Of a stretch of DNA of 64,000 nucleotides, positions 40,297-52,500 are shown piece after piece. The translations under genes and the position numbers were made by a program. The stretch comes from Steromphala cineraria (taxonomy: Eukaryota > Mollusca > Gastropoda > Trochida > Trochidae), in the NCBI GenBank assembly GCA_916613615.1, contig OU744725.1:51827575-51891574 (forward strand), read 5' to 3'. The notes under the pieces were generated by a model. It did no database searches. It was not told where the DNA came from and saw only the letters and a list, made by a program, of their open reading frames with translations. How positions within the stretch are numbered: position 1 is the stretch's first letter; every line of letters begins with the position of its first letter.

Positions 40297-43200
40297 CTGC
40301 AATCAAACAAGAGTCATAGATTATTTATTCAACCGGTATCCAATAATTAAGAATAAATCTATTATTATTATCTTAAAATAATAAGATGAAGTCATGTATC
40401 AAAATTTAAGGTCCGTTTCTATTGGGAAAAACAAACTGAAGAAGTTAAAAATCCTTAAAGGTATAACTACATATGCTGACTGATCCACATACCATTGGGT
40501 TTTATTGAGCTAAATCTTGAGGTTTTTAAGTGTTTCTATAGTAATAAATAAAATGAAGATGTTGAAAATCCAAGTAGGCACATCTTTACATTCTGACTGT
40601 TCAACATACCAAGTTTCAAATAGTTATGTCTGATAGTTCAAGAGTTCTGGTAACAAATTACGGATGGACGGACAGACGGACCAAGCAATGGAGTATTCTC
40701 CATAATGATATTTCAAACAGCAATAACTAAACTTAAGTGGGCGAAATGAGGCACGATACTTACATATATTATTACTATATGTAAGTATCGTGCCTCATTA
40801 TTAAGGGATAACATTAAGATTTAACCGCACGCTAAGATCATGTAACTACGAAAGAAAACCCTGCCATGTCGGTAATAAAAACAATTTGCACGTAGATCTA
40901 GTGCAGAACCAGTTGTACAAGATTGTTAATTTAGAATCTGCCTGCCATGTCGATAACAAAACGATTTGCACGTGCATCTCGTTTTAGAATCAAATTAGAA
41001 TGGTAAAGTTGGAATCGCACGTGGTTTTCATGCAGTCTGGCGGGTGTCTTTATCTAACAATCAGTGGCACGAACAGTACGTGAAATGAAAAGCACTGATT
41101 ATGGCATCATAATGATTCAATCAAGTAATAAATGAAAAACAAAAACTATACATTATCAAATAACAATTCTGGCTGACGTTCTACAGGATACTACAAAGAA
41201 TTATAATAAGGAGACCGTATTCAGAGATTGTACGAATGCTTCGGTTGAGCAAACCGAGATCCGAGCATAACTTGATACAACTCTTGCTATTATTACTATG
41301 GTGATCCCATTTTATTTCAGTCACATGATTATTTAAGCTTAATCTGTTCTCAATATTTTAAAATCAAACAAGACGCGAATTTAATATCTATTTCTTGTCA
41401 TGTGACTTAACCCACGACAAAACTCAATCTAGTTAAAACTAGCTGTGATGTTATCGGCCCCCAAGTCCTTACGTTACGGACAAAACTCAAACCAGTCTTG
41501 AACTCCTCGCCTTATTTTTTCCGATCATGCCGCCTTTCATTTTATCTCAATCATCTTCCCATTGACTTAACTTTATTCTTGTATCAAATTCCACAAGAAC
41601 GTAAATATCCAAAGTGATTTGTAATTTTAGTTCCTTAATTGAAATAACATACACAATGTCAATTCTCCCTGGTCGTATACTAGTTTTTATACAATCTTAG
41701 AGCCTCGGTTCCTCATCCCCGTCTGTACTGGTGAGAATAAACTGCTTCCCTAGAATTTGTATTCATTGTCATCATAATGTTTCAAGGACAGTGTCTCAAT
41801 GCCATTAATGTCCTTTTTCACGGAACTATTTTCGCCATACCTACAATTTGGCAGCAGTTTACTTATTCTTACCGTGTTGGTCCACATTAACCACGACATA
41901 TTCTGCCTCTCCCGCCACCCTCGGGTTCTGCAAACTTCCATCTCCTAACTTCTCCTCGGTCACTCGGGTTGTCAGGGTGTGGTTCTCGTACAGGGAGTCG
42001 AACTCAGTACTCATCCACAGCTCGTAGTGAGACGCTGGAATATATACAATGATCGTGTAAAAGTATATCATTTCGTGATTAAAATATAGGAACGATGTAT
42101 ACATCAATGATATTATATCTACTCTGCGACATCTTCCTCAAAAGCTTAATAGGCCAGTTTCCAAACTTACTAATTTAAGCCTAGCTGCCGACACTTGACT
42201 TCTCTGATATGTAGGCCTAGTATTAATTTTGTGCAAAAATTGCTCATTGAAACCATTGTATTGATCGAAGGTTTTATAGGGCTATGATGAGTTCAATGAT
42301 TTTATATGAGCTTCGAATTATGATATGCAAGGCGTGACTTTGAGTTATCATTTAATAGAAACTACTGTAATAATGAAATGTGCTTATAAAATATATTTTT
42401 TTATTATTTCATTGTTTCCTGGAGGAGTAAAAAAGTGTACCACAATTTATTCAAAGACTTTAAATTAAAGTATACTAGGCTTCTACCCCGTTACTATGGT
42501 TACCTGAGCCAGAGTCGAGGTCGTCTCCCGGGGCCGTCCACTCCAGGGTCACGTGACCTTGTCCGACCCTCGTGACCTGCAGGTCGGTGACCTGACTGGG
42601 AGGGTAATCGTCAACACCTGGGGCAGTTAGATCAAAGAAGGATGTCATATCAGTGTTCAATAATTAAAACTGGGCACATGTCATACACCCTTGTTTGCGG
42701 GTATTCTGTGATTGGTAAATCCCTTTCAAGAAGGTTGTTCGGTTTTATGCAAACTTTGAATGAATGACTAGACCTTTTAATGGAATAAGGGTAGATAAAT
42801 ACAGTAAAAAATCCATCTGGTAATGAAATCATATACTGTGAGAAGTATACCGTAAGTTTTACTGACTGCCATTGGAAATAGAAATTCAATAATTGAAAAC
42901 AAATACATAAAATAACAACGATTCGACCCAAGTAAATCCGACATGTGCACTCCTTACCCGGTGCGAACTCAGTTAGACTGAATGACCCAGCGGTGGAGAA
43001 TCTTTGAAAGGGCTCCACACTTTGTAGAACGTGAACCGAATCCTTCCTTCTGTATCCTAAAGCGGCTCCCATCCCCACGACCCTGTCTGGAGCTACTACA
43101 GTAGTTGCAACATCGTTTACACTGACCCTGACAGAGTAACGTCCGTTGAAGGTGAAGTTGGTGACGTAGGTTGAATATACGCCATCATCTTTTGTGACGT

Positions 43201-44317
43201 CACTTCCTGTCAATTGATATTAGAAAACTAGTCTCTAAAAATCTACATTACTAAAAAACATAATACCATCAAATATCCATTAATATTCATTTACATAATT
43301 ACTAGTATTGGGCTTCTTATTTTTCACAAATATCACGTAAAAGCAGTTTGAGAGTTCGTCCTCAGTGGTTGTCAATATTAATGTCAAAGCTTCGGATAAG
43401 GTTTTTTCGTAAGTAATCATAAAGCTAAAAGAGAGCACACTGTGACCCATTTAGTGTTAACCAACATCTTTATTCTGGAGATCCCTTTCGCCTTTCTCTA
43501 AGATCCAAGTGCACTAGACTTAATCTCTCTCAGGCCATAGATGTCGAAAATGCAAAAGGTCGAATATTTACTTATTGCCAGATGAAATTGTTCAACATAG
43601 TGAACGCAAGCTACGATTACTAGCCTCGTCAACGAAAACCCAAGTCAAGAAAACGTTTTGGCTTTACCAGGTACCAATATGTTGTGTTTATAATCAAGAA
43701 AACGTTTTGGCTTTACCAGGTACCAATATTTTGCGTTGTATAACAATCTTTTAAACTCATCCTTTACTAAGCTGCCATGTTATTCAAAATTGGAACGTGT
43801 TCTAGACAGAAGTTTCACTGACGAAGAATGGATGATTTACAATATTATTCCAAACAAATGTACTAAAAGCACTGATCTGAGGTGGTTCCAATACAGAATT
43901 ATCCATAATATTTTACCAACAAAATGTTTACTTTATAGAATGAAATATGCAGATTCACCTCTTTGTTCCTTGTGCAAAAAAGAACTAGAAACTGTAAAAC
44001 ACCTGTTCTGGGATTGTGAGATTGTAAATGTAATATGGCACGAATTAGAAGATTGGCTTCAAACTGTACAGGTCACAATAAATTTTTCTTCCGAAAATGT
44101 TCTGTTTGGATTTAAAGGTGCAAATAACAATCCTATAAATGTAATCATCCTTCTTATAAAACAATACATATTTAAATGTGTTCTTGGAAGTTACACTCCT
44201 CATATTAATTTTGTTAAAAAAGAAATTATCAAGTACTATGATGTCACAAAATGTCTCCATTTACTAAATGGCACTGAGCAAAGTTTTGTTAGATTTTGGT
44301 CAACTTTGCATTTGTTA

Positions 44318-44356
<39 letters not shown>

Positions 44357-46509
44357 GGCATTTATAAAGCGCTATATCCATACACAAGGTGCATGCTCAA
44401 AGCGCATTGAAAATAAGAAAATTTAAGGTGATGAGATGAAATGCTATGAAATAAAGCCTAAAAGTAATACTGGTAGCATTGATTATTAAGGATATTTATA
44501 ATTAGAGTCTATGGGTAGAATCTATGAATAATAGCTAGAAAATAGATGAGTTTTGAGCTGTGATTTAAAAACAGTCAGTGAGGATGACATTTTGATGACA
44601 TAAGGAAGTTGGTTCCAAAGTCTTGGAGCAGTACAGCTGAAAGATTTAAGTCCATAACTGGTGTTTTTATACTTTGGCATCTGGAGAAGCTTCAAATTCT
44701 GGGATCGAAGATCTTTTGCAGGGGTATAGTCCTCCAAGGAATTTAAAAGATATGCTGGAGCCATATTATGTTGACATTTGTAAGTAATACATAGAACTTT
44801 AAATTTGATTCTCGCTTCGATGGGAAGCCAATGTAGACACTTAAGCACAGGTGTTATGTGACATGCTTTTGGTGTTCTGGTCACAATTCTTGCCGCTACG
44901 TTCTGAACTTTCTGGAGCTTGTACAACTGACATTTACTGATTCCAATCAGTAAGCTATTACTATAGTCAAGTCGTGAATGAACAAGCATTTGCACAAGTA
45001 TTTTGGCGGCATCTCTGGTTATAAGATGACGTATTTGACTGATGCAACGGAGATGATAATAGCAGGTTTTACAGAGTTTATCTATGTGTGAGTTCATTGA
45101 AAGTTGAGAATCAATGATGACTCCAAGATTTCTTGCATGGTCAGTAAAAGGGATTGTAGCAGTTCCGATTTCAACAGAGGTAGCTTGAATATCACGCAAA
45201 TTACGTTTAGTTCCTACTAACAGTGCCTCTGTTTTCTCATCATTTAACTTCAGCATATTTGATGACATCCATGACTTGATATCAGTTGTGCAATCAGTAG
45301 TACGTTGCAGAGCCTCCTGTACATTTTCTGGCTTGAAACTGTCAATCAGTTGCGTATCATCAGCATAAGACTGATGATCCATTTTATTATCCTCTATCAC
45401 TCTAGCAAGACTATTAGTATAGAGTACAAACAGCACTGGACCCAGCACAGATCCTTGAGGTACTCCACACGCAAGTGAAAAGCGTTTAGACTCTGCTTGA
45501 TGTATAACCACGGTTTGTGATCTGTTTTTTAAATACGATTCAATCCAGGAGAGCGCAACATTTGTTACACCCATCTCCAGTTGAAGTTTCGAAAGTAGAA
45601 GCTTGTGATCCACAGTGTCAAAAGCTGCCGACAGATCTAAGAGTGTTAATGTAGCAATATTCCCTGAATCCACCCGACTTCTTAGTTCGTCCATGACTCG
45701 TAGCAAAGCCGTTTCTGTACTGTGGTTATCACGATATGCAGATTGGAAATCATCCATAAGCTCATATTCTCGAAGATAATCCTTAAGTCTTACATTCACG
45801 GCCTTTTCAATGATTTTCGATATAAATGACACATTTGATACAGGCCTATAGTTTCTCAGATTGTTAGGATCCAAGTCACTTTTCTTCAAAAGAGGCTTCA
45901 CAATAGCAGATTTAAGAGAGTCTGGAAAAACTCCACTTGATATACTTGAATTCACCAGATTCGTTATGAAAGGAAGAAGTAAATCTAGATAATCCATCAA
46001 CATAGAAGTGGGAATAGGGTCCAGCGAACAAGTTGTTTTCTTTGATGCTCTTATAATCTTCTCAATTTCTTGTTGGGAGAAAGGTTCAAAAGTGGGCAAT
46101 TCATGCCGAGTTGATGATGCATCAGGAATTTCAGATTGTTTTGACATACTTGAAGAGTTTTTCAGATCTTCCTGAATATCCTTGATTTTGGTATCAAAAT
46201 ATTCAGCGAAGTCATTAGCTAGAACCTCATCAGAATCATATTCAGGCAGTTTCACATTGTCTTTTTTACCGAGGAGTTTATTTACGAATTTATAAAACTT
46301 GTCAGAGCATCCTTTCATTTCCAATATTTTATTATTACAGTAATCAGCCTTTGCTTTCCTAACAACTTTATTAAGCTCCTGTCGTCTGTGCCGATAAATT
46401 ACACTTTCCCTTTGATTTTGTACATGTTTTATATCTTTTGTATGCAACTGTACTGATTTATTTGCCACTTCCTGTACTATGACGTATGCCTGTAAAGTAA
46501 AATATGGAG

Positions 46510-46540
<31 letters not shown>

Positions 46541-49500
46541 CGTTAATAATAATTCCAGCATAAACCAGTGGAACGATGCCAAGGACGTCATTTACCTGCG
46601 CCATTGTCTTTGAGCGTAAGTCCAACAGCAGTTGCTTCCCCTTCCTGCTCTCCAGGCTGTTCTAGTGCTGCCTCTACTCGGGCATTAAGAACTGGAGAAA
46701 GACCTGTTTCATAAACACACAACGTTACTTCAATGATGCTAAATAATTATTCATTAAAATGTGGGTTTGTTGATAAATGTAATTCCCATTTATAAAACTC
46801 GAACAAACGCAGTAACTTGAACATTTTACTCAAGAGTAGTTGGTTTCAGACACTGTTACACTGTGCTTTTCGCTTAAACACTATCTTACAGAAGATGTAT
46901 TTAGTTCAGTGAATGACGTCTTTAACATATATTTCAATTAACAAGAAGACATGGTCATCAACAACCCACCCCCCCCCCCCCCCCTCCCCGCCAAATAAGT
47001 TTTCATAAAATATATATTTCCAAATTTTCCTACATGGCCCTTACCTCTGTAAATAAGTAATTGCATTTGCATCATTTTTTTAACTCTATCAAGGTATTGA
47101 TACCCTGATTGGGCCTGAAGGCACACACAGCAAATTTGGTTATCCTCTCTTAAATAGTTTCTGAAAAAAGGTGTCCCCTTTGAGGTCCGAACAGAATCCA
47201 AAAGCACGGGAAAGGGGCAATAACTCCGTAAAAAATAATTGTGCGGTTCTGATTTTCGAAATCCATCAAGGTATTATTTTCTCTTAAATAGTTTCTGAGA
47301 GAAACTGTCCCCTTCAACACGGATGCACAGACGCACGGACGGAACCCAAACCTATATCCCCTACCACTTCGTGGCGGGGGATAATGCATCCGTTGACCGT
47401 CTATCGTCAATAACGCATGATCCTAATTGACCTTCACCTTGAGATACGCTGACATACAACGTCTGAATGGCGGGATATGTAAGTGTTGGTGTTCCCCACT
47501 GCGCATGCGCCACCAATGGTGACCTCTGGCCTGTCCTGATTTTGGAGGTGACCGTGAGAGAGATGGACTGAGTCTCACTGAACTGGTTTGTCATGTTCAG
47601 TCGGAGCTCTCCTGTCTGGAAGATAAATTTAGTTAAGTTAACCCTATCACCACCAAGGTTTCCTTATTTGAACAACTCCCACTTCAGAGATCAAATTAAG
47701 GTAAGATAGTGTTTTCCCCCAAACAGAAAATGGTTTACCTCATTCAAGTCTTCGAAGTGTATGTTTATCGTGTTGAAAGTTTCATCATTCTTGTATTCAG
47801 GAGAGTCAGGAGTTATAAGTCGTTCTCCGGGTGTAACTATGGCAACGACAGGGGTAGCGAGGTTGTACCCTATGGTGACGTCAGTACTGACTCCGATTGT
47901 CGAGTCAATGCTGATGACGTCATATCTGGTCTGTCCAGGGGTCAGAAGGAATGACTCACTCAGCAGCTGTATAGACCTTTCACGTACAGCTGAGGAAAAA
48001 AGAAATCAAAGTTCAGCCTTGCAGTCCAAACACATTGAATATTAATCAGCGCCCGCGAACATCCCAAGAAATTTCTTGTAACTGAAGGCAGTTACAAAAG
48101 ATACTTTGGTTTGGTCTCTGTCCTTAAAGTTAAGGAGAAACTAAACAGCCCATCCAAAGACATGCTAAATATACATTAACCAACAAAGAGAGCTTATTCA
48201 TGGAATCAGTCAAATCACGAATGATACATGCGTGAACTTATATTGCTGAGAGTCATTTTCGTTTGAGCACTCTCTCCACACAGCTCAAATCATGGAATCC
48301 TGATCTAACTCGATAAATTCGTAATGGCTAGTGCTGCCCCTGTCGGGAGAGAATATATGCGAAGTAGAACAAACCTTATTTGCTACTCATATCTAATGAA
48401 ATAATTGACTTTAAGTCAAATGCATAAAAGAGAACAAAATGAAGCTTTATCATCTTTAACTAGAATGATCAACTTTAGATCAACACGTACATTTGCCTTG
48501 TTCCGCGGAGGCTCTGAAGGCCTCGTTGAGAGCGTTAGAGAGGTCGCTGTCGGAGAAGTAGGAGCTGATACCCCCTGTAGACTGGGCCAGGGTCTCCAGC
48601 TGGGTGTCAGCCTCAGAGCCAACTGCTACAGTGTCCACAACAACCCCAGAGTCCAGCACCTGTTGTGAGATATTAGTAAGAAAAGGTCGAACCTCTTGCT
48701 TGAATCATATTTTTGGATGATGGAATTGGGGACAAGTCATCCAACTTAGACGGTTTGAGTTGCATTGTATATGTATTTATATATTCCGTTTTCGTGCATT
48801 TTCATTCAATTTGGGATACCTTCTCGTAAAGGAGAGAAGAAGTAAGGAAACTTTACCAAAATGTTGGTCATGAAAAACACGAACTGTAAGATCAACGATA
48901 GCATCATCCGGTGCAATGAAATTTCAATGTATATTGTCTTCCAACACAAAGGAACCTTTTAAAGAAGAGGCCAAAGGAATGTAGGTCTCTTCAATAACTC
49001 TTCCTCTTCAATAAACGTTGGTTAACAAAATGGAACTCTTTCACCATAAAAAACGTGAGGGATCTAATGAAAGAAACCTGATATGAATATTTATACATAG
49101 CCTTATTCATCAAGAAAAAAATATTATGAGAATAAAACTAGTCAGTTAAGAAATATTGTTTGTCCCGATTCAAGGAACATTCTGGTGATAAAACATCATC
49201 GAAGGTCGACTGCTTAGAATATGCAATGGAAGTGCTGCTCTTTCGCCGGGAATGTGATCTCAGAAGATACAGCATTCTTTGATGTTTGCCAATGTTTGGA
49301 ACTAAAAAACTTGTTTTTGGACTCTTAATTCATCTCTATGAGATTTTAATATGGATTAACGATTAACAAAGGGGATTCGTTAATACTTTGTAATTCAAAA
49401 AGGGTATACCTCTGACTGCAAGAGGTTTAGTGATTCACAAGAAGATGGTCATTCTAACAAAACAAAGGTAACTCTGTTAAAGCTCTTACTCTTATAAAAT

Positions 49501-52500
49501 CTGGCACAGGCAACAAGTAAGATTTCCATACAACCGTTTTCTGTGATTCGGTTTTTCGAGACAGATTGTGCCCAGATTTGTCACTAGGTGAATTCGTCGG
49601 AAAACCAAACACTGCTCGTATAACCAAAAGGCTGAATAGGGAGTTTAATGCAGAATTTGAGATTGTTTGAGTAAAATGGCTCTCCCAACTGAACATATTT
49701 GATTTATCCTTACCTGTTGCATGACGTCTGCTATATAAGGTTTGGTGTTCTCCTGGCCGTCTGACAGCAGCACCATAGTCCCTCCCGGGGAGGCGAGCAC
49801 CTGCAGACCCTTCATGATACCTGGATAGTGCAATAGGTTGAGGGACATTCATTGCTTCACGAAAAGAAAGTAATCTCAAGGATATAAGGGTTATTTGTAT
49901 TAGTGATTCATAAGAGTTCTTCCTCTCTTGGTGGTAAGAAGCGGCTAGCGACACGAATGCAACAAACAAACGAATGGAGGAAACAGATGAGTTAGTTTTC
50001 ATAACCCGTTTTATACTATGAAACTATGAAAGAGTTGAAATCAGTGGAGGGAAGGGGGGGCATGTCAAACCTTTTTTTTATTTTGCCGCGGGGATAGTTA
50101 ATCTTGGGATCCGTTAATGACCCAATGGCATCTCGATAAGAGAGTCTTAATCGTATTTGTATTTTTTCAATCAACGCCAACACCATCTTAAAAACGGCAA
50201 AAACAACCTCACCATCACCAATGCTGGTGGCCCCGTTGCCGCGTGTCGGCACGTGGCTGAGGAGTTGGATTCGAGTCTGGTTGTTGACCACGAGGAGCTG
50301 TGAGCGTATCGTCGCTTTGCCGGAGAACCAGACTATGCCAAGCTGTTCCCCATCTGTCAGCACTCGGGAGATGTAGTTGGAGGCTGCCTATATTGTACAG
50401 GGTATGAAAACATTGGGACAGAACAGAGCAAAACAGAACAGAGCAGAGCAGAACAGAACAGAACTTTATTCTCATGAATAATACAAAATGATATAGAGAA
50501 CATAAATCTCTCAATCTCTCATTATCTTCAATATATTTAGAAAAGACTAAGAGCAGTCTTAGTAAAATGTGATAATTTGAATACGAGTGGGATATAATCT
50601 GAGTTCATCGGTGAGAGAAATTTGTTCACATGTTGATAATAGGAGGGAAGTTTCTTCTTCCGTTCATCAATAAGATGCGTAAACGATAAGATAATGATAT
50701 TCATCACAAATAAAAGGATTTTTACAAAGAGTACATGTTCTATTTTCCTCCGTTATATTTAACCATCTTGGGAAGTACACTACTTGTTAGTTCATTAGTG
50801 CTTAACCGTGTGTTCCTGTTTTATATAGGTCAAGTCCTTCCTAGACTTGAATCAATACAATATCAAGACAAAAAGGAGGAAGGCTTGGACTTTAAAGGAC
50901 GTATTGACGTTTTGTTTTTGATATCAGAAGATAACCGGTTTAATCTGATGCTTATGTTTAAATCTCTAAGAAAAAAAACCCAATGGTCTGTCTTAAACTA
51001 CTGTTTGAAGACCATAAGCAAACACATTCCAGAAAGGCATAACCAGGCGAAATGTTTGTTCCGCTTGAAAAGAAGCACACTTCAGACATGCTTAGAGGAG
51101 ACACCAGGAGGTCCTGAAATTTTAGTTAAAGGTCAAGAAAGGTTCACGATTATGTCCCTATGAACTAGGCATGAGTCCTACCCTGGCGAGTCTGTTGATC
51201 CTGTTGAAGTTACTCATGCTACCGGAAGTGTCCAAAACCAGCACCGTTCTCCGCGTCGTTTCCTTCACCAACCGGAAGTTCGGGGTCCGTGACGTCACAT
51301 TTCGTGGAGGATTGAACCCCTTCTCGAAGTCACCATGGGCTCTCATCACCTATATGATTAATGATTATTAAATGGGAGGCAGATAAGTCTCATGATAAAG
51401 CCTTATGGTTTATTCACAAAATAGAAAGAATTAGAAGACTAAGGTTAACATTTTTAAATACCATGGAGTGCGTTTTCCCTGTCAACAGTCATGATTTTAT
51501 TCTCCTTTCAAAAACAGGAACACATGGTTAATGGCATGCATGAGTTACCTCCCATACGCTCTTCCCGTCACACCTCCGGTTCTGTTTGTTGCTGGCTTGC
51601 CTGTTGTGCAGTGTCAGGGGAGATAACTCGTCGTTGTCACAGAAGTGGACAATCTGAAAAAAAAAACCCAACCCAAATCGTCGTTGGTTTTATCCGCAAA
51701 ACATTGGAGCAAGCGTTTTCAAGATGTCTGCAATCATGGACTTTGGTCTATTTTCTAAAACCTCAAAACCAGGAGTGGTATGGTTTTATTCACTGTTCAG
51801 AAATATCACAAAACAAAATTGTAAATTTGTAAACCGAAATTAAAACCGAAATGATATGAAATCTGAAGATGATCACCCATTCTTAAGCAATATAAACGGC
51901 CAAAGGATTGAGCAAACATTTGCTACATAGCTACGAATCTGATGACCACTTACATCTTTTCTGATTGCTGATGATGTTGTTTAAATAAGGGAAAGGGGGG
52001 GGGGGGTACCTAAACATGCGATTCTTTGTTTTGGGCACATCCTAACTAAATCTTCTCTCATAATTCACTGGCCTGCTTCCTTTTAGTTTTATAGAATAAA
52101 TGGAATGTCATTGGCCAGATGGGTTAGAAATGCAGTGTCAACGCCAGAATCTTCATAAGATAAAAATGTAGTTTGCATTGTCCATTGATGAATCCCCATT
52201 CACAAATACAGCGAAAAGATAACACTTACCAACCACGAATAACCATACTATTACTATATTCACAGTATCTGAATCATTCCTATACTCTGCAGGGCACACT
52301 GACTTACATGATCAAGTTGTTGGGAGTACATCAAGGAGCCATACTCTTCCCCTGACGTTTCTGTGTCCGGCTGGAATCTGCAATCCTTGTCCGGCAGACC
52401 GTTCTGGAAGTTGCAGTTCTCGGTTTGACGAACCACGTCATAAAATCGCCCTTTAGGTAATGAAAATATTAAAAAAAAGCATTGAAACACATCCACATAC

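Larger units (their letters stand above)
43738..46537 (+). mobile_element. Outer plus-strand LINE remnant with poly(A), split by a nested LINE
   Basis: The ORF2 fragment starts at about 43,738. A 28-base poly(A) tail stands at 46,510-46,537, on the far side of the nested element. The seven bases TTGCGTT occur immediately before the fragment (43,731-43,737) and immediately after the poly(A) (46,538-46,544), as expected for a target-site duplication. This implies one outer insertion of roughly 0.6 kb later split by the L2-like element. The short duplication overlaps a local 49-bp tandem repeat, so the left boundary is tentative. Confidence 0.5.

Noticed and set aside
42650..43213. 187-residue minus-strand open frame taken as a single exon
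   Set aside because: Its first part is CLCA coding exon 13. The rest, past the donor CCGG|GTAAGG at 42,958, is intron read-through.
49454..50002. 182-residue minus-strand open frame
   Set aside because: Overlaps CLCA coding exon 8 in a different frame and runs into intron; a chance frame.
50735..51163. 142-residue plus-strand open frame
   Set aside because: Part of it is antisense to a LINE remnant and it has no recognisable domain.
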